From Spirogloea muscicola (Eukaryota > Streptophyta > Zygnematophyceae > Spirogloeales > Spirogloeaceae): a stretch of DNA of 64,000 bases. The notes beneath the pieces are model-generated. The model saw only the letters and a list, made by a program, of their open reading frames with translations, ran no database searches and was not told the DNA's origin. Shown here one piece after another: positions 24,106 to 36,485 of the stretch. The position numbers and the translations under genes are program-made. The number at the start of each line of letters is the position of its first letter. The stretch's first letter is position 1. The stretch is taken from assembly GCA_009602725.1 (NCBI GenBank), contig WELB01000005.1, forward strand, positions 893,323 to 957,322. The letters are read 5' to 3'.

Positions 24106-24756
24106 GATGGCTGTTCTACCGAAGTAGTCTACTTGGGGCAAGACCAGTGGCACAAGGTGCCTCTTCTTTGTTCATTTGTTAATTCTTGCTCATAAACCTG
24201 TTTTGCATCGCTTGTTGATGTTAGGCATCTGAGGCTTGAATACCATTACAAATTGGTATACAGTGTCTTTACGTCATGTAGGTTTCTCCATGTGGCTTTT
24301 AGAAGAAGCCCCACAGTATCACTGACATTATCAATCTGCCGTGAAATTGTCATCCATTCAACATCTAGGACAGTTTGTCTATCTTAGGCCTGTCGTCCTT
24401 GTTGGTCAAATATTGCACATAAAGCATGTCTGACCATATGCAGTACCTAGCAAGCACCACCTCAGACGAGCCTGTGAAAGGCATCAGACGATGTGGTTCT
24501 TGCCTTTCTTCCATGCAGGTGCACAGGAAAGTGCACCATTACCTGGGTAGCAAGTCGAAGTACAATAATGCTTGCACTGAAGGAGAAGAAAGAAGGAAAG
24601 TGGCTCTTCTAAGTGGGGCAATGGCTGTGTACAGCCAGCCCAAAACGAATGACAAGGCCCAAAAGGGCCAAAAGCGCATTGCTATAGCAAAAGAGGACTT
24701 ATTGAAACGCAACATTTTCTGAAGGAAAGGCAGTAGCTTAAATGCTACACAGTAAC
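24106..24756. repeat. Convergent intergenic region with one hairpin repeat
   Basis: This separates the 3' ends of the Argonaute (+) and MED31 (-) genes. A copy of the hairpin repeat family lies at about 24596-24690 (GGCTGTGTACAGCCAGCCC followed by AATGACAAGGCCCAAAAGGG). The rest is AT-rich 3'-UTR-like sequence. Confidence 0.6.
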
Positions 24757-26117
24757 CTACGGATGTTTTCGTTTCTTCAGGTTTTCTGTGCGTTTAACAT
24801 CATCCTCCACTTCAGCTTTTAGATCTATCCCCTTAGGGGCTTCGATCACTTGTCCCAATGCAGCGCCTTGCATGGCGTTCATTGTCCCAGAACCAGGCAG
24901 CCTTTGGGAGTCAGCAGGCGGTGGAACAGCAGCAAGCAAAGCCTTTAGACGGTTGTTCCGAAAATGTTGCCAGTAAAAATATTGCTGCCTGTGTGCCAGT
25001 TCCTGTAATCACAGGACCCATTACATCACGAATATTCAGAACCTTTGAAGGAAGTGCACCTTGGGATGTTTGTCAATATGCTCTTCTCCTGTGCAATGGT
25101 TACCGCGCACTACATAGCAGTGTCCCTTTGCAACACCTGGGCTGTATGGTTCACCAGAGACTATTCAGCAGGCACACCAGATAAGCCTCACAACATGACA
25201 AGAGTCATCAAGTGACATGGAAGCGAAGGCAGACCTTGCTGTGCGGGTGGGCCATTGCTGACCGGAAGTGCGAGCTCTGCAAAAGCTCCAGGAAGTAGAG
25301 ACAGTGTGGGTACCTGGGGTTGTACATGGTGGTCTTTCAGCACCACATCGACCACAGGGTGCTCAACAATGTGGTCGAAGGAATGTACAAAGAGGTCAAG
25401 TGATACTACGAATCATCAAGGACTGGGTGTCCCACGACACTCTGATACTGCCAAAAGGCAGGATGTACCAATTGCCAAGACAGGGCTTACACTATAAAAG
25501 CTGTGTACTGAGGCCTCCTCCAGTACTGGAGATACTTGAGATAGGCGACGAAAGCGGGGTCGTCAAAGTATCTGTTCTGTGCCAGATCTGAGGCGCGACA
25601 TGGAAGAGACAACCTCAGCCTGGCCGTCTCAGAGTTTGGGTGTAGTAATGTGGTCAGCTTCAGCTTCAGCTAGCTCCACAGCGAGCTGAACGTGCAGCCA
25701 GCACCCTATGACGACACCTCGTGCTGCCGTCTCGAAGCACTACCGTAGCATCACCCGAACCCCATTGACTGAGAGCCTCGGGCTCAGTCCAAGCCGGCGA
25801 GTGAGAGTGCGCACAGTGGATGTACGAGGGGTTGGCGAGGCACTGCACAAACTCCAGCTCCAGCAGCAGCCTCGTCCGGCCGCCGTCGCTCTCCTTGAGC
25901 ACGCCGTCCTCTCTGCGCTTCCGCGCGGGCGCGACCGTCAGGATTCCGAACGAGGCAGCAGCCGAGCAGCCAAAGCCCGTCTCGCCATTGGCAGACTCGA
26001 CAACTGTGACGCCAAAGGTGCACCGAGACGGTGAGCACGACGGAAAACTCACATGCGATAATCCACAAGCGGCTCCACCGCGGCGGCAGCGGCGGCGTCC
26101 TCCGCGGCGTCCGCCAT
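24757..26117 (-). CDS. MED31: Mediator complex subunit 31 (SOH1)
   Basis: Five minus-strand exons: 26053-26117, 25815-25912, 25491-25587, 25235-25313, 24757-25002. Together 585 nt, 194 aa, in frame with GT-AG borders. The MED31 core is clear: LELEFVQCLANPSYIHY, LAQNRYFDDPAFVAYLKYLQ, YPHCLYFLELLQ, FRSAMAHPHSKELAHRQQ, then a basic Lys/Arg-rich tail. MED31 belongs to the middle module of Mediator, which links transcription factors to RNA polymerase II in the nucleus. Length matches plant MED31 (about 195 aa), longer than the ~130 aa animal protein. The start (MADAAEDAAAAAAVEP) is an Ala-rich leader in GC-rich DNA. Head-to-head with the V-ATPase E gene, tail-to-tail with Argonaute. Confidence 0.95.
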
Positions 26118-26777
26118 GGCGCTCGTGCACGGGAAGCATCGAGTCGGCGGCCGCTTGCGCCTCTGCCGGAGGGGCGCCGCCGGGGCGACCAGGCCCTCGA
26201 CCCCGGCCCCGCCCCGCGGCGACTGCCACGAGGCCGCAGCGGCCCGGGCTCGCGGGCAGGCTGGGCCAGGCGGCAGCGGGGCGGGCGAAAAGCTGGAGGT
26301 CGCCGCCGTCAGAGCGTGCCGTCTCACCACCGTGGAAGGTGCGCCCGGGGACGGCACACCGTGACGGGCCGCTTTGTTCCCCACGGGCTGGCCTTATGTT
26401 GAAAGCGAGCTTCCGCTTTGGGGCGGAAGACGTGTGTGCACGGCCTGAGTGGCCCCAAGTTAGCCCGTCGGGTTTGTACGTGCTCACTCGTGGGTGCTAA
26501 CGCCACACTGTTTCCTTGGCCATCTTAGCACAGAGCTTCGCCGTATGTAGCTCCACTGACTAGCTTCGTCTCCCGGACTGATTGATCGGAGGGCAAGTGC
26601 GCCCCCCCCCAAGTGGACCAGTAAGGCCCCCCCTTCGGTCGGCAGCCCGCGAGACGGCAAGCAGCGGCGGCGGAGGCGGTAGCGGCGGCGACAGAAGGAG
26701 GCGTCGGCGGCGGCGAGGCGCGCGAGACGGGCAGAGAGGCCAGGCTTCCTGCGGGCTGAGCGGGGGCCCGGGGCGCG
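26118..26777. promoter_or_regulatory. Putative bidirectional promoter region (MED31 / V-ATPase E)
   Basis: 660 bp of mostly GC-rich DNA lie between two divergent start codons. No TATA box was evident. At about 26440-26500 a plus-strand piece reading GLYVLTRGC then stop resembles a LINE protein end, so a retrotransposon fragment may sit inside the region. Confidence 0.5.
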
Positions 26778-28188
26778 ATGAACGACTCGGAGGTGTCCAA
26801 GCAGGTGGCGCAGATGGTGCAGTTCATCCGCCAGGAGGCGGAGGAGAAGGCCAACGAGATCTCCGTCGCCGCCGAGGAGGTGCGCGCTCCGGCGCCCCGC
26901 CTCTCTGCCCGCAGGCGCCCGCCCACAGCCGCAGCCGCTGCTGTGGGCGCCCACGTCAAGAAGCCCCGTGTGCTCGCATGCCCGCGCTCTCGTGCAGGAG
27001 TTCAACATTGAGAAGCTGCAGCTGGTGGAGGCGGAGAAGCGCAAGATCCGCGCCGAGTTCGAGCGCAAGGAGAAGCAGGTCGACGTCCGCAAGAAGATGT
27101 GAGCCCCTGCCTGGGCTGACCCTTGATGCCCGGCTGCTACGCCGTCGGCCTGGCCCCGCCTGTTAAGCGCCGCCTCCCTGGGCCCCATTAATTGGTCGTC
27201 TTGTCGTTCAGTTGCAACGCAAGACCGTCTTGCTGGCTGCTTCGTCTTTATCGCGGGCTGCTTTGAGCTGAGCTGAGTCTTCCCTATCTACCCCTGTTCG
27301 CAGCGACTACTCCACGCAGCTCAATGCATCGCGACTGAAGGTCCTCCAGGCGCAGGACGACATTGTGCGGCACATGAAGGAAGAGGCCGAGAAGAAGCTC
27401 CAGACCGTCGCTGATGACTCCGATGCCTATGGGCGCCTCCTCAAGGGGCTTATCCTCCAGGTTGGACCCAGCAGCAGCTTCTTCCTGTGCAATTTGGGTC
27501 GTCAAACCGATTACACATTTTCTACTGTGGCTGACCTCAGCTGCCTGGCCTTCTTCTCCTGCGTCACAGGGCTTGGACCGATTGAGCGAGTCCGCCGTCC
27601 AGCTAAGGTGCCGGGAGGTGGACCTGAAGCTTGTCCAGGCGGCAGTCCAGGCGGCAAAGGCTGACTATGCCTCTGCCAAGATGACCGAACCGCCAAGTAT
27701 TGCAGTCGACACAACCAACTTCCTTGCCCCGTCTTCTATTGGTGGTGCTGGGACGAGCTGGTGAGGCTGTTTACTAGTTGGGATGTTATGGGTCTGAACT
27801 ATGTGGTATAGCTCTTCAACTGATGTTTAGCACCACCAAGTTGCTGCTCTATGCTCTGTGATGGTGTTGATGAATCCTGTGAGTTTTGCGGCAGCTCGGG
27901 CGGCGTCGTCATGGCGTCCAAGGATGGCAAGATAGTGTGCATCAACACACTCGACGCAAGACTGGACATTGTCTACAAGCAGAACCTTCCTGCGGTAAGG
28001 CCGGCACACCATGGTGGAGCCATTTGTTGTTTATCACTGTCTTGGTCTTCTGAACCAAGTGACCTCCATTCGCAGCTCGGCCTGCTTCTCCTATTTCTTG
28101 TTTGCACATTAAGTGTTACTGAAAGAAGTTCCTTGGGATGGCTGTGCAGATTCGGAAGCAGATGTTCAAGACTTCTATTGTCACCTGA
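26778..28188 (+). CDS. VHA-E: V-type proton ATPase subunit E
   Basis: Six exons: 26778-26879, 26998-27098, 27304-27460, 27570-27760, 27895-27994, 28150-28188. The sum is 690 nt, 229 aa, the usual subunit E length. The start MNDSEVSKQVAQMVQFIRQE, the long charged helix (EAEEKANEISVAAEEEFNIE and KRKIRAEFERKEKQVDVRKK) and the C-terminal GGVVMASKDGKIVCINTLDA are diagnostic. Subunit E forms, with G, the peripheral stalks of the V1 sector. These hold the A3B3 head against rotation while ATP hydrolysis drives protons into the vacuole and Golgi/endosomes. All borders are GT-AG. The last exon is only 39 nt (IRKQMFKTSIVT) and replaces the usual LFG-type end. Confidence 0.96.
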
Positions 28189-29382
28189 GATTCCGGACTC
28201 GAACCTTGGCTTCCAATCAAATTGGAATTGTGAGGCCTGTCAGTAATAAGCTCTTGCCATGAGACTGCCAGCCTTTGTCAGGGAGCTATCAATCTCAAAC
28301 TTGACCACTGCGACAAGGAGTGAGCAGCACTGCTAGCAGCGCATCCAGGTCTTACAAGGTCACAATCACACACCACCTCATCCACCGCAACTGAAAGCTG
28401 CACAGGCAGCTGTGGAGGTTGTGCTTTGCAATGCCACAGTTGCATTGACCCTGCTGTTGCTGCAACCACCTGTGTTCTGCTGGGGTTATGCTGCTCACTG
28501 GTGCGGTGCCTAGGGCTGCCTAAGTAGTCTTAGACAGGAAGCTGCGTGCTGCTTCAGGTCCACATGTGGTGCCGATATGTGGCAATTAGTACTCTTAAGT
28601 CACACCTCTCTTTACTCGCACTCAACCACAACATTCAAAGCAACTCTACACTCCCTGAAGGCCAGAAGTGCTGTTGTTGCGAGGAAAGTTGACAACCGAT
28701 ATCTGCTTGTTGGCTGCTCTGCACCAAATCTGGGTAACTCAGCCTCTGAAACTGAGACCCCTTCCACAAACACTGCTGATCAACGAGGATAGGGGCTAGC
28801 TTTGCTACAATGTCTGACCTGGCGTGAAGAACTCAGAAAGATCACAGTATCGCTACATGAAGACTGGCGAAAAAAGGTTGATGTTAGCTGGGGGAGTAGA
28901 ACAAGCTCATGAGTTCCCTGCAATGTATTGCACTCGACTTATGCAACAGCTTTTTCATGTTCACATCAGCCCAGAGCAACCACAAATGCGATACTAATTG
29001 AGGATAGCCTTGTCATGATTGGGGTGTGGGCAAATACTGATAGCTTGGCAAGTGGGTGCCATCTCCTGAGTTCTTCAGGCGAGCCAGCAATATCGTGCTC
29101 GATGCTGCTCGCGTGAAGAACTCAAGGTACAGGCGGAGATCTCGTGATTTGGGAATGCTAACTATGGTCAGCGAGGTCGTGACGACTCTGTGAAAATTAT
29201 ACCACTGCCAGCCTTGCTGCAGACTACACCAGCAAATACTGCAGGGGCTGGCAGCCAGGTGCAAATGCATATGCTGCGGCACCTGAGCCGCAACATTGCA
29301 TTCAGAAACTGAGGGGGTGAGTAGAACCCACAACACTCTAAGCTGCCACCACATCGAGAGGCTGCCCCTTATTGGCAGTATG
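28189..29382. other. Intergenic region, no gene seen
   Basis: This lies between the 3' ends of the V-ATPase E (+) and PUB (-) genes, which converge. I see only short frames. A GGTTCGAGTCC-like string on the minus strand near 28190-28210 is not part of a foldable tRNA. Confidence 0.5.
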
Positions 29383-32300
29383 TCAGACTGTGTCAGGGGT
29401 CCTCATGTGCCGCGCTAGATAGCTGCGGGAGCAGGTCTGGCCGAGGGCAAGGTCCAGGGAGGGCCTGGGGATGTCAGTGCAGAGCTTGAGGAGCAATGAT
29501 ACCCTCTCCCTCCCCCGGGGGCTGCCTTCGGAAGTCATCTTCAGCAATAGCTGCACAGCCCCTGACTCCTGCATATGTGCCTTGAAGCGTACATTGCCCT
29601 TTCCCAGCTGCAAGTTGCCAACATATTGTAAGTCAAGAAATCATACACTCTCACAACATCCTTGCAGACTAGCCCCAGAGGCTGAAAAGATAGACAACAC
29701 TGTACAATAAATCAAACTGACCTGTGAGAAGGCAAGCATGAAAGGTTGGATGAATGCATGCACAATGTGATCGAAATATGACAATGACTGTCCAGCTGCA
29801 CACGATAAAAACCACTCACCTGCAAGAGAATGGCCACAGCTGCCTGTCGGACGTCAACATCCTCAGATTTCAAAATTTTCATGATCACACCCATGCCTCC
29901 AGCATCCATAATCGCAGTCCGACCGTCAGTGCTGGCTGCCAGATTGGCTGCAAGGTACCCAACCATGCTTATCAATTAATGCAACAATTGTGTACAAGCT
30001 GATGCTCAGCTTTGATGTGCATCCTTATGTACTTGGCACGGCAGTCTGTAAAGATGCCCAACTTTGTAAAAGGCTGAAGAAGAGACAAAGCATCGTTGGC
30101 AGTTGTGGACCTACTGGGAAATGACTAATGTCCTACACACTCACCCAGGATGATCATGGCATGTGTCAAGAGCGAGTCCGGGGCTGCCAATTGATTGGTC
30201 AACATACAATGTCAATCAGTTGATTGCCTTAACAGATGGCATTGCATATGCAATGACATGTGAAGCCAAGGTCGTTGTGCGATATAAGAGACTCCTAATA
30301 CAGGACCAAGGACATGCACAATGCTTGAAGTAAAAAGGGAGGTAGCAAGGGACCCACCTAGAGATGGTCTAGTGGAAGTTGCCCTGCTAACAGTCGCCAA
30401 CAACTGGGGAACAAGACCTGCTCTTACAAGCTTCCCTTTGTGGATCTGTGCAAAGGAATTGACAAGGTAATCAACTGTGACTATTATTGTAGTCAAGGCC
30501 AGGCTGGCACAGTCAAACAGAGGGAACAGCAGAGTACACGACATTACGCAACATTTCTTGGATGCCAAAGTCACCTGGTTATGGGAGAGTTTATGCAGGG
30601 CCCTGATACAGTCTTTGTGAGCCCTTGGACCACCGGTGATGAGAACTTGCACCAAAGGGGGAATGGCCCCCGCAGATCCAATCATCAGTCGATTATCCTC
30701 TAACTGCAGCCGGCAGAAGAGCAAGTCAAATTGGTGAGCCAGGACAAGGACAGAGGAGCCATGCTTCTTAGTATCTCAGTCAGTAGCTCAATACCTTGTT
30801 GCCCACTCCCTTCATGTAAGCTTGCATGCTGCGTCTCCGATATATGCTGGCAGAAGTGATTCAGCAATGCAGGAGGGGTTGTACACGGTGTGCTGACCTG
30901 GCAGAGGCTGAATATTGCTCCAGCAGCATGTTCTTGCACCTCAGCGTCAGAGCACTTCAGGGCTTGCACAAGAACCGGGACAGCACCAGCTTCCGCTAGC
31001 AAGCGTTTATTCTGGTTATCAATTGATATATTGACGATGGCCGCAGCTGCATTTACCATGACTTCACGGTGTGGAACATTCGGCAGTTGCACCAGGATGC
31101 CTAAGATGACTGAAGCACCAAGGACAGCACGGTTCTTGGCACTGTGTTTGACAAGGCGCCGGACTTCTCCTGCAGCCCAGGCCTGTCATGCGTGGTCACG
31201 TGCAGCAACAATGAGAACAGCTGAGGTCGCCTTAAGAGTTGCTACAAGCCACAATCTATGCATAGACTGGCGAAGGTGGCCATGACCAAAATCAAGACAT
31301 GCTTGTATGTCGGCATACAGATGCCAAAATGAGGAGACAAACAGGTGATGCCAAGCAAGTACCTGGTTGTCAGGGTCCTCATAGTCACTGAGGCACACAA
31401 ATAAGTCCTCAATGTCGTTATCAGTCACGTCCTTCACCTGCTGGTCTTCTAGTCCACCCATCGAGACAGTCCTGGTTAAAGGACTCCTTGAGGATGAGGC
31501 AGGTGAAGTTATGGAGCTCTCCGTGCATAGGCTGGCGTCGCTTGAGAGACCAATGTCTGAATACGATCGGCGTGAGTGGCCTCGTTGGTGAACGGGCTGC
31601 GGCCAATGGGATGAAACATATGTCAAAGCGTTGACTGACACAACGTCGTGCAGTGTGCCTCAACATAAAGACCACCGTTCCGCAGACATTGCTTTTGCAT
31701 CAGCAGACAGAGGAGTTGGTCAGGCTTGGCTGGGCTCTGACCTGCCCTGCATGTCGTACCATGACGTGGCCAGCATGATCAGGAGGGTGCACGCTGACAG
31801 TGAAGCTTGCTGGTGATGAGAGAGGGGAATCTTCTGGGATGGAGGGTGAGGTTGGGTACGAGGACGCATCTGGAGAGCTCCCGCCACTGTCGACTTCGGC
31901 ACACCTGACAAAGTGCGGGAACCTGTCCCTGCGAACATTCTCCACCCTGCCTGCATCTCTTGTCCCGGAGCCATCGTCGCACGTAACAGTGCCCTGCAAG
32001 GTCAACTCGTCCAGCCTCTGCACATGGATGGCTGGATCTGACCTTCCTGTTCCACACTTCCTATCGTCCAGACCATATTCTGAGGGTGGCTGCGGAAGAG
32101 GGACGCCATGCTCCTCGCACCAGCCAGCAATCATAGCTTTCACTGTGTAGTTCGGCACAACGGTCATGCTTGTGAGCGGTTGCCTCGTCTTTGGACACGT
32201 AGTGTTGCCTTGAGCAAGCCATGCCTCGATGCATCTGCAAGAGTGCCAGGCAAAAGCCGTCAAAATGTATCGATCTTCACCTGCTGCCTGAACGCAGCCC

Positions 32301-32848
32301 CCACCTGTACTTCCACTACATGTGAATGTTGACTACAAGGTTTCGTCACGTTTGGCCGAGCATGTCAACCAGGAGTACTGCGGCCTTGAGCACTCTATCT
32401 CATTAGGTTGCTCAATCACGTCATCAAGAATGGCGGAATGAAGGGCATGCCTGCGCTCGTAAGTTTGTCCAGAGGAGACGATGACGGGGTCAGCCATCAG
32501 CTCCAGCCAGATGGGACATCGCATCTCCATTGGAGGTACTGCCACGTCGGATGTCCTTGGACTGGCATATTTAGAGATATCTCCAGGCTGCTCTGGGGAC
32601 CTTGGTGCAGCAGATACCTTGTCTTGCATTCCACAGCTGCAACTGAAAGCAGGACAGCTGCAAGGCAGCAGCTGCTTTTGCTTCGAGGTGAGCTCCGGGC
32701 CTTCGGCGGCTGCACCTATGGTGCAATCGCTTAATATGATGGTTGTGTCGAGCGAGCCTTTCTCCTTGCTGACACTGAGCAGGTGCGCGTCCGCCGACGT
32801 CAGGCCTCCGAGCTGACGCGTCCGCTCGCCGGACTGAAGCAAGGCCAT
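29383..32848 (-). CDS. PUB: Plant U-box E3 ubiquitin ligase with ARM repeats
   Basis: Nine minus-strand exons: 32451-32848, 31742-32234, 31363-31596, 30898-31182, 30575-30703, 30358-30445, 30145-30183, 29820-29947, 29383-29607. The sum is 2019 nt, 672 aa, in frame. The U-box spans ~109-180: CPIWLELMADPVIVSSGQTY, then CIEAWLAQGNTTCPKTRQPL and TVKAMIAGWCEEHG. A Ser-rich linker (~180-375) leads to ARM repeats (~378-672), e.g. NAAAAIVNISIDNQNKRLLA and AGAVPVLVQALKCSDAEVQE. The U-box recruits the E2; ARM repeats bind substrates or receptor kinases. The first intron splits the U-box and has a GC donor (CGCAG|GCATGC). The N-terminus is short (108 aa) and I see no UND domain, so an upstream exon may be missing in the GC-rich DNA towards 33240. 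Confidence 0.92.
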
Positions 32849-33450
32849 GGCGCAGGCCCTGCTCAGCTGCCAGGACGCCCTCCCGTCGCCGTGGCCCCGC
32901 CCGGGCCGGGCCCAGAGGGGGCCGCCATGGTCGCCAACGGCAGCTCACTAGTGCCGCCGCACGCCTCGCTCCTGACAAGGGACGCCGCACCGTCGAGGGC
33001 TCGAACGAAAGCTTGTCACCGAAGAGCCGGCGGCGCGAGGCGGCGCGACACGAGCGCTTCCGGCCCCCGCCTGGGTGCAACGGCCAGCGCCAGGTCGAGG
33101 GTTTGCCGGCGGGGGAAGTGCCAAGGCGATGGGGGGGGGGGGTGGGTGTCACGTAGCGGCTGATGATGGGGAAGAAGCGGGAAGAGTATTTCCAGGAAGA
33201 AGCCCGGGCGCCGTCGGCAGTGGTCAGCGATGGGCACACGAAGGGCGGGAGGTATGCCCTTGGGGGCCGATGATCCTCATCGGAAGGACGGGGATGGGCC
33301 GATGAGGCTCATCTAAGGGGGGCGGGCCATCTGCCCCGGCAGGGCGGCTTCCCATCTCGCCCATCCGGCGGCGAGCCGCGGCCTGCGGGCGCGGCGCGCT
33401 GGCCGCCTCCATAGCCGCGGGCCGTCGGCTATGGCGCCGCGCGGGCCCGG
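32849..33450. other. GC-rich 5' region of the PUB gene
   Basis: GC-rich DNA, with a poly-G tract at about 33131-33142, lies upstream of the PUB start and runs into an assembly gap. Frames on both strands are compositional. Missing 5' exons of PUB or the promoter of another gene could be here. Confidence 0.4.
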
Positions 33451-33705
33451 NNNNNNNNNNNNNNNNNNNNNNNNNNNNNNNNNNNNNNNNNNNNNNNNNN
33501 NNNNNNNNNNNNNNNNNNNNNNNNNNNNNNNNNNNNNNNNNNNNNNNNNNNNNNNNNNNNNNNNNNNNNNNNNNNNNNNNNNNNNNNNNNNNNNNNNNNN
33601 NNNNNNNNNNNNNNNNNNNNNNNNNNNNNNNNNNNNNNNNNNNNNNNNNNNNNNNNNNNNNNNNNNNNNNNNNNNNNNNNNNNNNNNNNNNNNNNNNNNN
33701 NNNNN
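33451..33705. other. Assembly gap (255 N)
   Basis: Run of undetermined bases flanked by extremely GC-rich sequence on both sides. Frames that appear to run through it are meaningless. Confidence 0.99.
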
Positions 33706-34234
33706 GGGCCCCGCCGCCGCCCGTGCGCCGCCTGGCCCCCGCCGGTGCGCCGGCCCCCGCGCGCCCGGGACCCCTTCCGCTCCCCCAATCGTACAACCGC
33801 TGGGGGCCCGCCCCCCCCCGTGGCGCTCCGCCGTCTCGCAACCTCCGTGCCACGTCCACCTCCTAATGATTGCTGACGCTGCGGCCCGCTCGAGACGGCC
33901 CGCGGACCCCCAGCCGCCGCCCCGGCTCGGTTTACGGCCCCCCCGGCGCCGCCACCTATGCCCGGGGCATTCAGCTGCGCGGCGGCGGCCTTGAAAGGGA
34001 GGCCAAATTACGAGCCTTTTCGGGGCTCCGAGGCCCCCACCAAGTGGGGTTCCGCTCTACTCGGCCCAACGGCTTCACAGTGCCGGTCCCTCCAACGAGT
34101 AGGCCAAATCAATGTCCCGTGCCGTGGCGGGCCCACTGCGCGCCGCGCTGTCGTGCCAGCAGCCCCTGCCGGCTTCTCGCGCCGGCAGCGGCTGACACGC
34201 ACCCCGGTGGCGCGCGGTCTCTTTCGCGTGCTTC
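33706..34234. other. GC-rich stretch without an assignable gene
   Basis: Very GC-rich flank of the gap with poly-C runs. A short AAAGGGAGGCC piece near 33990 recalls the GCGCGCGG-type repeat. No coding region is supported. Confidence 0.4.
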
Positions 34235-34315
34235 GTGAACCCCCCCGGCTTGATGTGCTTGCCTTTGTACTTGGCCGTTTTGGCCTTCGTTTCTTTCAAA
34301 TACACTATTTATTTC
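34235..34315 (+). repeat. LINE 3'-UTR fragment (type A tail)
   Basis: Matches the 3'-UTR of the LINE tail at 46652-46565 (minus) nearly base for base: GATGTGCTTGCCTTTGTACT, TTGGCC, TTCGTTTCTTTCAAATACAC. Only the non-coding end is present. Confidence 0.75.
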
Positions 34316-36110
34316 CCGGGCTTTCTACCGTCGAGCAGCTTTGTCTCCCCGTCTGCTTACGCCATTCTCGTCATCCGCATAGCGTTGCTCAACTTGTGAA
34401 GTGCATATGTGAACAGTGTTTGTCTCACATGTCATACAGATTGTTAAGAACTGTCTAAACAAAAACTAATGCCTTTGAGCAGTAGCAGCAGAAAATTCTG
34501 TGCGAGTGACGAAGTCCGTCAAGCTTAGACAAATCCAGTCGCTATCGCATTCAAGATCATGTTAGTTTTGATCATACAGCTAATACCAGGCATAATTAGC
34601 AACAAGGTCAATACCTACTACAGCACATTGCATGCTATCCTCTCCATCCATGCCTGACACTCGTCACGTATGAGTTGCTCTCCTAGAGCCAGACCGCTTG
34701 GACTTGTAGCAGTATGCACTATGCCTCCTTCCTCTACTTGAGATCGTTTCTACTATGAAGCAATTTCAATGACTGAAGACACTCTTCAATGTACAAATAC
34801 TACTGTAAAGCGAAGCTTAGACCTTCTCTACTAGTAAGAACGCAAGTGACCGGCGCTGTGGTGTATTCTCGAGCTATTTTAATGTGATGGATGCACTCTG
34901 TATACAACAAGCTCAATGTCTTCTCACCTTCTTGATTGCACTAGTATCTCCATGCTCTATGTCCACAATTGAGTATCTCAGGGAGAGTACCTCAGGCCTC
35001 ACATATTTAAGAACCCAGAATGGAACTTGTTGGTTCTAGACCATTGCAATCTTCTTGCAGACATGCTCAGCAAGCTCCCCACCTTCATGACGTCCAGGCT
35101 CATCTGCTGGCATACTCTCCAACAGGTTGAGCCAGCCATCCATGCCACCACTCGTGAGGAGAGCTACTTTTTATCGGCTACAGCACTTTGCATGTCGTGA
35201 AGCTCTGTGCAGGCACTTACGCAGTGATGACCAGTCACTAATGACGTAAAGCGTGGCGAGGGTGTAGAGCGCGTGTCTGGGCAATTGCCTGCAGGTGTAC
35301 TTTGTCAGCGTTCAATGCCAACTTCGTCACTCTAGGACGGTTGTGAAAGATAGACCCATTGTGCTCCTTAAGGTGCCTGTTTGCAACGTCCAACAGGTTA
35401 GGCACGAGCCTGTGTATTGATAGATGCTCCTCTTCTGCCGCACAATCAAAGACCACAACTGCTCGTGAAGTATTTCTCTAAATTTGTGGTATTGATAATG
35501 CGGTGCAATCAGCAGAACTTAAGGACAAAGGGGCTGGGCACGTTCAGCAGTCATGATCTGCCAGCAGTTCCGCATCCATGCGGACTTTGGGGAATTTTCT
35601 GGTTGAGTGCCCACTACGTAAGACCACTGACGCCCTTCGACCCGTTCTATGCAATTGGTGCGGTCTACTCCTTCCTATCGATCAGCCCTCCTATAAGTCT
35701 ATCATTGATTGAAGCTGGTCATATCAAGGCAAACCTAAGAAGTCTTTCTGTATGCGCTCCATAGCTCACCATCAATTGAGTTGCAGTTGTATATCTGCAC
35801 AGGCCACCCAAGCTCAGGCCCATGGATTTAGGGAGGACAGAAGGTAGCGTGTACTATAGTTGCAACACATTCTTGTGTTGGGCTGGTCGCTCAAATCATG
35901 CAATAATATGCTAATAGATCTGCAATACTTTCTGTATGCTCGATAGCCAACTTAATGCTTGGCAAATGTGCGCGCGTGCCCGTATGTAGCCATAAGCTGT
36001 CATACTCTTCTCGTTCAAGCTGCATGCGATTCAGACTCTCTTTTGATGACCTTGCTGTCCGGTAATGCGACGCTGCTACAGGCGTCAGCAGGCGGTAGCT
36101 GATCAGAGAA
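34316..36110. other. AT-richer intergenic stretch, no assignable gene
   Basis: Composition shifts to AT-rich. Short exon-like pieces exist on both strands (35060-35155, open both ways; 35238-35456 minus). None carries a recognisable domain and they do not join into a model. Possibly an old degraded gene or transposon. Confidence 0.35.
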
Positions 36111-36400
36111 AGAGAAGAATCTCTGATGAAGGGGGCAATGGCCGCGAAGGGCCAGCCCAAGAAGACGAACTAGGTCTGAGCACGAGCTTGAAGGACGTGT
36201 AGAAACAGCTCCTTCAAAGGAAGGCCATGGCTTCGAGAGACCAGCCCACAAGGAGTGAACAAGGTTCAAAGGGGCCAGAGAGAATGCTGCTGCTGATCTT
36301 AAGGGGCGGCTCTGAAGAGCTCTTCTAATGTACGGCAAGGGCTGTGAGAGGCCAGCCCAGATGATTGAACAGGGTCTGAAAGAGCCGGATGGCGCCAAAA
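36111..36400 (+). repeat. Three hairpin-repeat copies in a row
   Basis: Copies at about 36118-36175, 36210-36270 and 36320-36385. Each has the order AAGG(G/A)...GGCTGTGAGAGGCCAGCCC-like hairpin, then GAA(C/T)...AGGTCTGA. All are in the same orientation and diverged from each other. Confidence 0.65.
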
Positions 36401-36485
36401 AACAGACAAAATCACTATTTGTGAAATTACAATACTAATAGCAGCTAGCTGAGTGCATGCACAGGGAATCCGGAGTAATTATGTA

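Noticed and set aside
28189-28270. GGTTCGAGTCC string on the minus strand resembling a tRNA B box
   Set aside because: The flanking bases do not form a T-stem, acceptor stem or anticodon arm; no cloverleaf can be drawn.
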